A stretch of 64,000 bases of DNA. It comes from Spodoptera frugiperda. Taxonomy: Eukaryota > Arthropoda > Insecta > Lepidoptera > Noctuidae. The DNA lies in the NCBI RefSeq assembly GCF_023101765.2, contig NC_064214.1:9368001-9432000 (forward strand). The letters are read 5' to 3'. This document shows positions 25,086-37,300 of the stretch, piece after piece. The notes under the pieces were generated by a model. It ran no database searches. It was not told where the DNA came from and saw only the letters and a list, made by a program, of their open reading frames with translations. Position numbers and translations under genes: made by a program. Positions within the stretch are counted from its first letter, which is position 1. Every line of letters starts with the position of its first letter.

Positions 25086-25744
25086 AGTTTAACGTTATAA
25101 TGTTTTTCACAGATAAATAAAAATACTGTTATTATTTAGACAAATTACCAAACTAAACACAATTACAAAACATAATACCATACACAGCACACGCAAACTG
25201 AGCTCAACCTCAACACAAAAAACTGAAAATGAAATCGGCATTAGAAGTAAAAACCATTGTGAGCTAAGACAAGTTAATGCTACAATTTTATTAAAACCCC
25301 ATTAGGTACTAATGCTTCTGCTGGAGAAAATTACGAAACGGCACGAATGTAGCTCCATTTCTTTAATTGCGGGTTTGTATTGATCTCGGTCTTACGTTTT
25401 TATTTCTATCCCACCAATCGCCTCAATGGATGTAGCTATTTGCTTATAATTAAGATAATTCATTGGTTCTCCTGCATTTGTTTTATGTTTCTGTTTTGTG
25501 CTACTGCTATTGTTTGTTGTTGCTACTGATTTTGTTTGTTTTGTGTTTGTTTGGTTATTTTGTTGTTCTTGCTTTTGTTGAGGTAAGTTGTTTGGTTATG
25601 GTTAAGTGCCTTTAATGTTATTTTATTATTTAACCTATTATGAATTTTGTATACAAACTTTAAATAAAAAATTGCGCACGTGATCAAAGTTAATAAAACA
25701 ATCAACTGTGTTTATTGGCATTTTTGTCAACTTGTGGAAGATTT

Positions 25745-25790
25745 TGAGGATCCTTCTTTTCTTAGGGAACTTTACTCTGTTCTTTAAAAA
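25745..25790 (+). repeat. Dispersed segment J, short fragment
   Basis: GAGGATCCTTCTTTTCTTAG and GGGAACTTTACTC match one end of the 45.5 kb copy. Confidence 0.5.
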
Positions 25791-26430
25791 CTCTTCAAAT
25801 TTGGTTGTTAGACAAATCTCACCACGATTTACATTCAACAAACCAATAAACAAATTAAATATTAATCATATTAAAAGTTTACCATGTAACATCGGTTTTC
25901 AGGAGATTGCGTTGTCGAATCGTCCATTTAACAATGAACTACCCCACCGATTTCGTCGCAAACAATTTCGGGAGCAAACGGGGGTGGTGTTTTTAGCCGC
26001 AGAGGTCAGGTTAGGGTGGTGATTGGAGTCGACCCGGGGGTAAACAATTAGTGAAAGTTAAACATAGATTGGGTCCAAACTCGATGTATGGGCAGTTACT
26101 CATTTGCACGAGAGCACCTAGATTATAGATAGACAACTTGTTCAACGGTGCTCAAACATAATAGATTACAAAGTTCGTCCAAAAAGTTCTGAAGTTTAAT
26201 TTGGGGTCACTCGTTCATTGATTACTGTGATTTGTAAGGTAACTGGAAGGTTATTGGAGGATTGTTTCTTTGTATTAAGATCAAAAGTTGCGGGATGATT
26301 GCAAAAATATGTGTTTTAGACTGTAGGAGTTATGTTGTTAAATTGGTATGATATTATTATGACATCTATTTGACATTTTTAAGATAGTACTACGAAGTAT
26401 GCCATGTCATGAAAAAATATGGTATCGTCT

Positions 26431-26585
26431 TCACGCTTTTTATGCCCAAAGGGGTAGGTAGAGGTGCACATTAGGGTATACGGTAATGCCACTGTACACC
26501 CACTTTTCATAATGTGCGTAATAAGTCCCATTGAATAAATAGCCTATTCCACTATATCTACCCAGCCAGACCCCTTCACAGCAGT
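26431..26585 (-). repeat. SINE-B fragment
   Basis: The tail and central body are recognisable (GCCCAAAGGGGTAGGTAGAG); the head is lost. Confidence 0.7.
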
Positions 26586-27164
26586 CTGGTCTAGGTCCAA
26601 AAAATATGGTTTGAAATACGGCTCTAAAATTATAATAAAGTCGAAGAAAAAATTGAATCCAGATATACTACTCAACCTAATCAAATAAAAACATTCAATT
26701 TTGAATGGGCACAAAACACCCCACTAGTTGTGACAAAACCAGAAATGTCCTAACACAACACAGCGCCACTCCATTCAAATCTCCCCTAAAACTAAAACTA
26801 AAACAGCAACTGCACTGTCAATAATCTCATTAACATTTGGCTGGAAATGTTCAACATAACCCTAAAATAGTTGGCGTGTTTGCTAGCAAAATGACACATT
26901 GCGGGCCAAAGCGGCAAAGTTCGACGGTGATTCGGCCATGTGATTGTTAAAACTTCGCCGAATGTGGCCGGGCGATGTAAGGGTTGACTCCTGGCTGCTA
27001 CTGAAAGGGATTTAGATCTGGGTTTCGGGCTTTTGTAGTAGAACAGTATGGATTTTGGTTCTTTTTTTGCTGATGGCTGTTGTCAACAATGGGTTGAATT
27101 TTTGGATATTTTTTGGCATGGACTAGTGTGATTGGACTTCATTATAAAATGTTGTAAAATTGCA

Positions 27165-27400
27165 ATGATTGATGGTAAGCAATCGCCGTCGCCTATGGAC
27201 ACCAGAAATACGAGAAGCGTTACAAGTGCTTTGCCGGCCTTTTGGGGATTAGGAATTTAAGGGTTGCTGGAAAGATTGGAAAGAGGGGAATGGAGCCCTT
27301 GATAACCTCCCTTACACAATGAAACATAACGCAAGCATGTTTCACGAAGGTTTTCTATGAAGCCGTGGTAACACTCCGGTCAAGCCGGCCCATTCGAATT
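27165..27400 (+). repeat. Family A copy
   Basis: Contains TGATGGTAAGCAATCG, CGTTACAAGTGCTTTGCCGG, TTAGGAATTTAAGGG and the GAAGCCGTGGTAACACTCC end. Nearly full length. Confidence 0.75.
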
Positions 27401-27897
27401 TTCATAGGTAACAATAGAAACTCTACCTACATTTTAAAGCCAAGAAATAATTTTTAATTTTAACAATTTTATTCGAATTCAAATACTATAAACAGTTTTA
27501 AATACCATAAACCTCAAGTAAATATGCTTACAAAATTATCGTGGGAACATAGTTCTTCTGTAAATGTGGAACTATTATCGAAGTCGGTCTGCTCGAGTTC
27601 ACAAGAGCTGAGATAACTAAGTTAACAATAAGAATGTCTTGTACACACGGCTACACGTGGAACTATACGAATCCAATGTATCATGGTCTCGCATTATATG
27701 AGTTTTCTTTATATTCGAAGGTCAGGTTAAACTGGTTCTGTTTAGCTTTACGTGTGACCATGCATACTATGGAATTTATTCCGTTTAGTTCCTTCATAGT
27801 TCTGCGTTACTTGTAAAAGACTTTTTAATAGTGTTGTGTATTCTGAAATAGATTTTGCTGTGGATTTTTATCTTGGTTGTTGTATATTTTTTTAATG

Positions 27898-28115
27898 GTA
27901 TAGTTCGGTAAACGAGCATACGGATGACCTGATGGTAAGCAATTGCCGCCGGGCATAGACACACCGAAACACAAAGGCATTACAAATGCGTTGCCAACGT
28001 TTTGGGGGTTAGGAGTTTAAGGGTTGTCGGGGAATCGGTGATTGGGAAGATTGGGAAGGGGGGGGGGGTTGGGGCTCCGGTAACACACTCACAACGAAAC
28101 ACAACGCATTCGTAC
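27898..28115 (+). repeat. Family A copy with 11-G run, 80 bp upstream of the first visible exon
   Basis: Starts at TAGTTCGGTAAACGAGCA and contains TTAGGAGTTTAAGGG and a G11 run at 28058-28068. The GTTTCACGTC section is deleted. It ends shortly before the acceptor at 28197. Confidence 0.75.
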
Positions 28116-28197
28116 CGAAGCATTAAGACTTTCCCCACTTTATATTCCCACATTTCTATAAACCTAACTGTTTCTCTTAATTTAAATTAATTTCCAG

Positions 28198-28325
28198 ATT
28201 CCCACGTGGTGAACCGAAAACTGATCGATGTGCCACAGTTTGAGCGACCCATCGGCAACCATACCTTCCACATAGGAAAAGAAGCCGTCCTTGGTTGTTC
28301 TGTCATTAATCTAGGAAAGCATAAG
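28198..28325 (+). CDS. DIP-like gene, first visible coding exon (start of Ig1)
   Basis: The acceptor TTTCCAG precedes the exon and the donor GTAAGA follows it. The exon enters in phase 1 (two bases complete a split codon) and leaves in phase 0. It encodes 42 whole residues, including FERPIGNHTF and the first Ig1 cysteine in VLGCSV. NHT is a possible N-glycosylation site. There is no methionine start, so this is not the first coding exon. The next exon begins with VGWLRAEDQT, which continues Ig1 after KHK as expected for this family. Confidence 0.92.
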
Positions 28326-31300
28326 GTAAGAAATTGTACCTATCCTATTCTTTGACTGGGTTTACCATTTAATGTTAAGTCTTTTAATCTCAAGAAAGTA
28401 TACCAGTTATATTCAGGATTTCAAAAAATTAAATTTCGAAAATTAGCTAAAAATCACGGTTTACTCACGTAAATTAATAGAGAAAAGCTGTATATGAGCA
28501 GCGCAGACGCAAACGAAAACGCTGCTAACGCTTTATTTCACTCGGTAATCAAACCCTTGCTCAAAAGACTACGACTGCCAGACTATAAAGACAGTCAATT
28601 TCTTCTTGATTTTTCCTTTACCTTAACTTAAGTTTATGCATGCAAAGGTGTGTAAAACATGTCCATAAAATAAAATATTTTATTCAAATTGTTCACCATA
28701 AAAGCCGTTCTTCTTTAGAACTCTTTGGTACGTTAAAACTTTAATGAACAGAGCATCTAAGACATTAATTTGCTGGCTGCTGGTCATTACGGCATGTTTA
28801 TAGCCAGGTGGCAGGAGTTATAGCCACCATTAGCCTGTGACGTAGCTCATGGCACCCGTTGTACTTGATACGATTAAAATTTTACGCTTTTCCCATCTCT
28901 GGCTCTTGAAAGTTAAAGTTTGTATAACGAATTACTATTTTCTCTTTATATTGGCTGTTGGATGGGGTTAGTTGTGAATGTGAATTTCTAATTTTGCTGT
29001 ACTTATGTGTGTTCAAAGAGTTTTTATGAGAGTAAAAATGGCGTTGGTACTCCTCCTCCTCGCGTCGTTATCCTCATTACTGAGGGTCGTGATTCCCTAT
29101 TTGAGGGATGATCTTCCTCCGAACAGTTGTACGCCACTTATTTCTCTCCTTGGCCGAATGGAGGGCAACGTGTAAGTTGGTCTCCAAGGTCGTTCGGATC
29201 TGGTCAGTCCACCTAGTTGGGCTAAATGGCGTCGGTACTATGATTGTCATAATAATATATTGTTATCAAGTAAACATGCAGCGTTGGACTTACATCCACA
29301 AGGTGGAAAGACGACCTGATTAGATCGCAGGGAGTCGTTGGATGCAGGTCGCTTCCACTCGGCCTATCTAGAAGTCATTGGGGTGAGGCCTATGTTCAGC
29401 ATTGGGCGTCTTATAGCTGATATGATGATGATGATGAAACACGGGTATATTTTCTCTAAAAGTTACCTCTAGTGTCTAAAACTTAGTTTGCATAGAAATG
29501 ACACCCAGACCTGAAACAACGATTAGGATCAAACAAAGAGTTGCTCCGTGAAAGAAACGAACACGTAGTGCGCTCCGACCAGTTACCCAGTCACCACCAT
29601 GTCACCATGTCACCATGCATTCGGATCAGATCGATACGTAGTGCAAAATCATTCTTACTGAAAACCTTTCGTTGTCTCTTTACTCTAGGTACTTAATTAC
29701 AATAAGAGTAATTAACACGAAGTGCCATTTCCCTTAATTATTATGACGCGGTTTCATAATTTAATTAATTGGATTTCCTTTGGAAATGTAAGTGATCAAG
29801 ATAATAAATTAATAATATGGTCTACTTGGCTTTCAGTGTAAATATTTTTTTAATGTTATCTGTATGACACGTTAAAAAATAATAAAGTAAAGACCATTAC
29901 CACGCAGTAAGTTAAACATAATTTATACATATGTATGCCATACAAATATTATTAAGATGGGTGAAAAGCTGAAGGTTGTATCGAATCAACACGCCTTTTA
30001 TCCCAGAAGGGGTAGACAGAGGTGCACATTACGACACGTACCTAATGCCTCTTTACAATGTAACCCCACTTTTAATAATTTCTTGGTACCATGTAATAGG
30101 TGGTGAACCTATTACTATCTATATACTAGGCACAATTCGACACTCCGTGCTACTACTGAGAAATTTTCGATAAGCCGCATAAAAGGCCCAGCAATACTTT
30201 GCTCTACCTGGAAATCGAACCAGGTAGTCAGTAAGAGTCTGACGCTCCCTCTCGCCTCGTCCAAGGCGGGAGAAGTCATTGGCTGATTTTCCAACCTAAA
30301 AAAAACAAATAAAATTAGGTTGCAAATTGAACCAAATAAAATCATTACTTCCTACTATTCTAGATTTCTTTATTTCTAAGCTATAATAAAAACGGTTAAT
30401 TATTTTTATCGTACAAAAACGTCTATAGATTTGAGATATTACCGAAACAAATTGCCTAGCGTGTTTCTTCTTCAAGATAAAAATAACAACGTAATTAATG
30501 GAGCTCAGTTAATTAATGTAGCGTATTTTTAAAGTAGAAGCATGTTATCAGATTTTATGTTCTAGAAAAATAAAAGATAAATAGTGCAATTTCTTTTAGA
30601 ACCACCTTACTCGTATCTGGGTTGATGTTTTAGCAAAGTGGGTGATTTTTTATATGTCTGATTGAAGCTGGTAAACGAGCAGACAGATTCCCTGATGGTA
30701 AGCAATCACCGCCGCTCATGGACACCTGAAACACCAGAGGCGTTACAAGAGCATTGCCGGCCTTTTGGGGGTTAGGAATTTGATGGTTGTTAAGATTGGG
30801 AAGAGGGGTAATTGGGCCTTCGGTAACCTCAGTCATATAACGCAAACGTTGTTTCACATCGGTTTTCTATAAGGCCCCGGTAGGGTAAGGTTTGGCCTTC
30901 TCCGCATGAGAAGAAGCTTCTTGTGTGGCCACTTATACTTAGGCTGCTGATATGATGTGAAATAACTGGTTGACTCCGATTTATACAGAGCCAAGAAGGG
31001 AAAAATGTTATAACTCGTATAGAGACATGTTCAACCTACATACATACAATTTATTATTTTATGTTTGTACGGGTGCCCTTCGAACAATCCTATTTAACTT
31101 AACACTGAAACAAACTAACTACAAAGTTGGTGGTAACCAAAGACTAAGGATATACTGGAAGTGACTGTCCACGCACGTGGATCTAATAGCTATAAGTACT
31201 CAGCTCAGGCAACATACGTAGGTACGTATAAAATTCTTGTTTTTTTTCATCTAAAAGTGTTTTTTTAAGGGAGAAAGTCACCCTATTTTTTCTTTCGGTC

Positions 31301-34300
31301 TTGGACAAAAGGGAGTGTCAGACTCTTATTGACTAAAAACCACCCCGTTCTTACTCCTGCTTTGAGCCGGAGCCCCGGTAAACCAGCTGCGTTTACTGAA
31401 AATGTAGACGGAAGCTTAATTGTATTTTGTACCGTTTTTTTATGGAATAAATACAATGTATTCCGTTTTTTGTGAGGCCGTAGTATCGAGCTGGCTTTAC
31501 TTGTAAAGCAAACATCATCCTATTTTATCACCAAGAATCTATAACTACACATAGAAATGCAAATCCAGATCAATATTCATCAACTGCTGTTATCGAAAAC
31601 AAACTATTTGATTTCGTTGTAAGTTTTTTATTATTTATTTATTTATTAAGACACAATTACAACATCATAACAGAATATTCCAAGGCGATGTTATAACGAA
31701 ATATAGGTACATATACATTTAATAAAATAACAAAAAGAAAAATATAAAACTTAAACATTCAAATTATACCCTCTTCTCAATATATTTTTGTGCTGCCTGT
31801 ATAAACTTCGGCAGGCTACTAAAAATATCCGCGTCTTCCAATTTAATTATATTATTGATTAAACGAGCAGCTCGTGACATAGGGCTAAACTTAAGAAGGT
31901 TAGTCTTTGCAAAAGGGATATCTAACAGATAGAGTTGTCTTATCCTCTATCTTTATATCTATGTTAACACAAATCGTAATGAAGAGACAAGTTGTGTCTA
32001 TTTATTTACGCGTCTCAGTTGACTTTAATGTGTGTACATCATTCGCTGAATAAATTTGAAATGTTAATGAAAAACATTCGCATTAAGCGAGCTTTATAAA
32101 CATTATTCTAGGTGGCTCTTGTTAGCGGTTTCTCGAGATTTCAGAGAAAAATGGTACTTAATTTAATCATCGTTAAGATGAATTTTAAATTTTTATACAT
32201 ACAACCCAATTTGTGTTTTGAAAGGTATAAATTTATGTCTATGAGTACATCATATGAGTTTTAAACGGAGTACATAATAAAAGTACATTAATAATACGTT
32301 TATATGAGCTGAGTAGTCATTAAAATATTATGACTTTGTGAAATGTAATAATGTGACGTCACGCTTTTTTTTATTCCCTGATGAGTTATTAAATGTGAAA
32401 CACCCACTTTTTAGTAAAACCATAAGTTACAATTAGTAGAAAATGAAACTATAACGTTAGACGTGTTGGCTGGCTATAAAGTTTCGACTGGTTACCGGTC
32501 ACCGGGTAACGGGTTCGATTCCCGCAGGGAACAACTCTTTGTGTGATCCGCAAATTGTTACTTCGGATTTGGGTGTTATTTATCCCACCCAAAACATAAA
32601 TGTGAAAGGCTGCCAAGTTCGATAATATTGGAATGCTTCGCCTATAAAAGAAGTGAGATCTAAATAAAGACCAAGTTCCATACACAGACCTCAGTTAAAA
32701 ATGATATAACAAGTTGGCAAGTTTTCATACACTTTGTTATAAACCTACTAAAGGCAATGAGTCAAGTATATAATTTTCTATTAAAACTTGCCAAGTTATA
32801 TCATTTTTAACTGAGGTCTGTGTATGGAACTTGGTCTTTATTTAGATCTCACTTCTTTTATAGGCGAAGCATTCCAATATTATCGAACTTGGCAGCCTTT
32901 CACATTTATGTTTTGGGTGGGATTTCATTTATTTTTGTAAGGTTTATTTTATTTTTTTCTTATTTTACTTTACTTTGACTAAATACAAACCTTCGTAAAG
33001 AATTTTAGGTCGGTACGACCATTGGAAGATATAGATAAATTTTTTGTTTTAGTTCCTTAGGGGTATGAATTTAGACCTTCATTATTTTTAAAACCGACTC
33101 ACACTTGGCCATTTTCAGATTTTTTCCTTTACCTTGACCTAAAGACCTACCTCCATGCCAAATTTCAAGTCAATACGACCATTGGAAGTGATTTAGGTTT
33201 TTGATGAGTGAGTGAGTGAGTGAGTCAGTCAGTGAGTGTATAGTAAAAATAGCGATTTTCTGACGTCAATATCTCAAGACCTACAATAGGTACATTCATG
33301 AAATTTTGTATTTTAGATAAGTAAGTAGATCTCGACAGATAATAGAAATTTCATATGCGTAGATAAAATAGATTTTGAGTTATAGGTGGGTTGAACTTGG
33401 TCCGAAATGGTTCGTGTAATATAACCCACGGCCGGTGTGTCGGTTTTTTTGCTCGAACTTGGCGGACACACTGCCGTGTGTCTAGATTCTAATTTGTATG
33501 TTTGTAGATGCATCCACAACATAGGAAAAAATGCTAGTGTGGTGGTAGTTTTCACGTTCTTTAAAAAAATATAAATACTCCTCATAATGATTATCGATAA
33601 AAAATATTTTATTATAGGTGACCTATACACAACATTAATTATTGTCTTAATTGAAGAAGTACAACATATTACTTCCAGCTCTACAAATATACAACCAGTT
33701 ATTTTCCACTAGATATCTACTAAAAACACAGTCTATATAAACCCACAGAAAACCTAACTAAAAACAATCACTAACCCACACCATTTACCGCCCAGTTCCT
33801 ACGTAAAAAAACTTTCGCAGTTAACAAAAAAAAACCTTTTCTATTTATATTTATTCGTTGCGCGAAACTTGTGTAATTATAGAGTGCGCGTTAATCTCAA
33901 TTGCTTGCCCAAATGCAAGGTAATCTGGGGTAGGCAGACAAGTAGGTAGTTAATTATGAATTTCGGGCCAGTCTGAGCTATGGTAGTAATTTTAATACGG
34001 AATTTTTCTGATGGGATTTTGGAATAGGTACTTAAAAGGAATAGGGTGTTGGAATATTTTAGTTCGTGATGTTGGGTGTAATTAACCTTAATTATACTAA
34101 GACAACGTGCAATTTACCTTTTGTTTCTATCCTAGCTTTACATGAAAAGACAATTATATGCGGCAGTCGTAAGTTAAGAAGCTATACGTTTACTAGACAA
34201 ACTCTTGTGTGGGAGACGTGACGTCCTGACGACTCGACAGGAGCGATACCACGGCCTCACAGAAAACCGAATGTGAAACAACGCTTGTATTGTGTGAGTG

Positions 34301-37300
34301 AGGTTACCGGAGGCTCAATTAAGTAAAATAAATTAAATTAAATGGCCGGCAACGCACTTGTGGCATTTTTGCATTTGGGGTGTCCATGGGCGGCAGCGAT
34401 TGCTTACCGTCAGGTGATGCGTCTGTTCGTTTACGGACCTATACTATAAAAAAACCAAGCTAATTAAAAAAAATACACAAATAATTTCACGAGTGCTTAT
34501 CGTAAAAGAGAATAAAAAGTTATATTAAGTACCTACATAATCTAAAATAATAAAACAATACAAAAAAAAATTTAAACACCTACTAACAAAAGTTCACAAA
34601 ACGATTTTACAGCACAACAATACCAGCCGACACCGGCAATAAAAAAAATATATATACCTATATATACAGGGCACTATAAAACACATTTGTAGGTCTCCCG
34701 GGCAATATAAGGCCAGTACAAACATAATAAATTTCTACACGCTACATTTATATCGCAAAATGCTAAATGAAGTATTTGAATCACGCACTGCTTCCAAATT
34801 GATTTGGTACTCGTCAACCATTGCCATTTAAATCCTTGGTCACGTTCTGGTTTACTGTGAGCCAAAAGTTACAATGGGTCGGTGGAATAGTAATCTCGGA
34901 GCGGGAAACGTTATGTAATTCTTGAAAATTGCTGCCCTGTCCCGTCTCCGACTGAGAATGTATCGAGGCAGAATTTGCAACTTTGCTGTGAACAAAACTT
35001 GTTTTTAGTTTCGTTTGAGATTCATTATTGTTTTGTTTTGTTTTTTTTTTGCGACTCTTAGTGTGTTTTTTTTTTTTTACCAGAGATGTGCTATGTAGCT
35101 ATGTTTCGAAGATGTAATAGCTAAGCTGTGAAACTATGTGACCTTTCCTACTGATACTAAGCTGCGCAGCTCGATTATGTGATGTATTGATAGTAGGGAA
35201 GCTTCTCGAGAATTTTAAACTAATAAAATTAGCACAATACCTACTATCAGTCTATCCGTTAGACAGAAGGAAATTAGTGAATTTCTATTAAGAACATTAT
35301 TCAGTATTATGGCTGAAAATATCATTCGAAATGTAAATCAATATGCAATGAGCTAATAAGTATGTTATTTAAACTTAAACCAGGATAAAACAAACAAACA
35401 AACAAACAGGCTAATTCCAAAGCCACAATAAACATTACATCAAAATACTCCGCACCATTGAGGGCAATCATCCAATTAAAACCCACATACCGACTTCAAA
35501 TATAATATCAGTGGCACACTGAATCTAGTACAAGGCCGTACCATTACCACGGATATCATTCGACACTAATTAATACCCTTTATACCATAATAAACACGAC
35601 AGGAAACCTCTTAATGAAACGTAAACATTAGCTAATAAAATAGACCATTTCCCATCACCTAATATATCTTTATGTGTTCATATAATCTTTAATATGCAGC
35701 CAGAAATATGATTATCATCTCAAACAAACACTGTTATTATACGCCACCCGATATGGAGTAGTGATGGGACATGAGATAGCTTTTCTATGCGAGTTATTCG
35801 ATGTTAGTCGATTTTGTGAATCGTTCGCGCAGTGGCCCAATTTTCGGGTATATTGTTAGTGGTCTGTGTTCGTAATTTTCTTTATAACGAGGATGCTTAG
35901 ATTGGAATTAGTGGGTAGATTATTTTGAGATGATTAAAATAGACCTAAAGGATAGCGTGAAGATACCGATTGTACTTTTTAAGTTAAGGTTTGTACTGGT
36001 AAATCTTAATACTAAGATCGATACAATAAGAGCGATGTGATAAGTAAGATTGTTAATAAGTTAACTTCTTTCTTTATACCTCAGGACGTGTTATTAAAAT
36101 TAATCTAACTGCGAAAACATTTAAATAAAAACAAAATTCACAAAATGAACAAGATATCAAACAAAAATCCTAAAACCCGTTTAGGGAAGCCGTTCTCCAA
36201 ACACACGAATTAACACTATAAATAAAGCTTTGTTTTTATACCAAACAGAAGTCGACTAAATTATTCGACTGCGTCCCAGCTCTTTACACTCGTTAATTTT
36301 ATACGTTTGTCTAAGGGGCTTTCTTTATTAAACGTAGATATAATTAGGAACATTAATGTCAACAATAAAATAAGAGACAAAATTAATTTCAAGAAGCATT
36401 TACAAATACTGTAGCGAAGATAATTCTGTTTTGTTAATAGGAAAAGCAGGTACAAAGAAAATGGCTGTGGTGAGCAGTACATTTAGGCTACTTTATTCTT
36501 CAACAATTAACACATTTATTTTGGAAATGCTTCTCCTTTTGTTCTTGTTTGTAGAGTTGCATTTTGTGACGGATCTTGTTAGCGTTTTATGTTGAGTTTT
36601 CTGTGAATGGGATATGTTTTGTCGGGTTAAAGAAATGAATTTAGATTATTCATTTGTTAGTTATTTAAATATTGCTAGTGACAATTTTGTGATATTGATA
36701 ATGATTTCAGTGTAAATAACACGTTTGCAGTCTAACGTTTATCTGGGCGACTGTTTGTAATTCAACATGTAGCGGGTTCAATTCCCGCACGAAACATTCT
36801 TTTTTTAAAGTCTCATGTTATTGTAATTCAACTTTATCAGACGGCGTTGCAACCTGGTCTTTTTTGAATGCGTTCGTTGGCTATCTTTGTACCTGCAGAA
36901 AAAGTACAGATCTGATAATCAATTGCCCTACTAACTTGCAAAAAGATTTGTTAATCCATTTAATGAAGAAAAGGCAATTACTAGTCATTTATCTCTTAAG
37001 AATGATTAGTTTGCCGAAATACGTCTTAAATATTAAATATTATAAACAAATTGTTGAGTAATCAAAAGCGCGACAGTACGTACAAATTTTATCAAGTAAA
37101 AGTTTGTTTGTCGAAGTTTATACTCGAGAGACTATAGATCATCTTTGGTAAAGGCAAATTTAATTTAATTTATCATCTATTTTTAGCTTTCGCGTGCTGT
37201 TCGTAATTAATAGATTAGTCTTGTTTTTGAGTTGTTGAAAGTATTTTAATTTATCTTTTTACTAGCTCCTGCCAACAGCTTCGCCCGAATTCTCATGGAA

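Larger units (their letters stand above)
1..28197. other. 5' part of window: upstream intron and/or 5' flank, no coding exon recognised
   Basis: The gene's first visible exon enters in phase 1, so an exon with the start codon and signal peptide must exist further upstream, here or beyond the window. I found no convincing candidate. The listed repeats occupy much of this block. Stretches where I see only anonymous AT-rich DNA include about 2010-3640, 4365-5000, 5300-6180, 6480-7360, 7500-9960, 15200-16440, 16590-17660, 18580-19190, 22160-23480 and 25090-27160. Confidence 0.6.

Noticed and set aside
25708..26022. A 104-codon plus-strand frame
   Set aside because: It overlaps a segment J fragment, shows no recognisable domain and has an overlapping open frame on the other strand.
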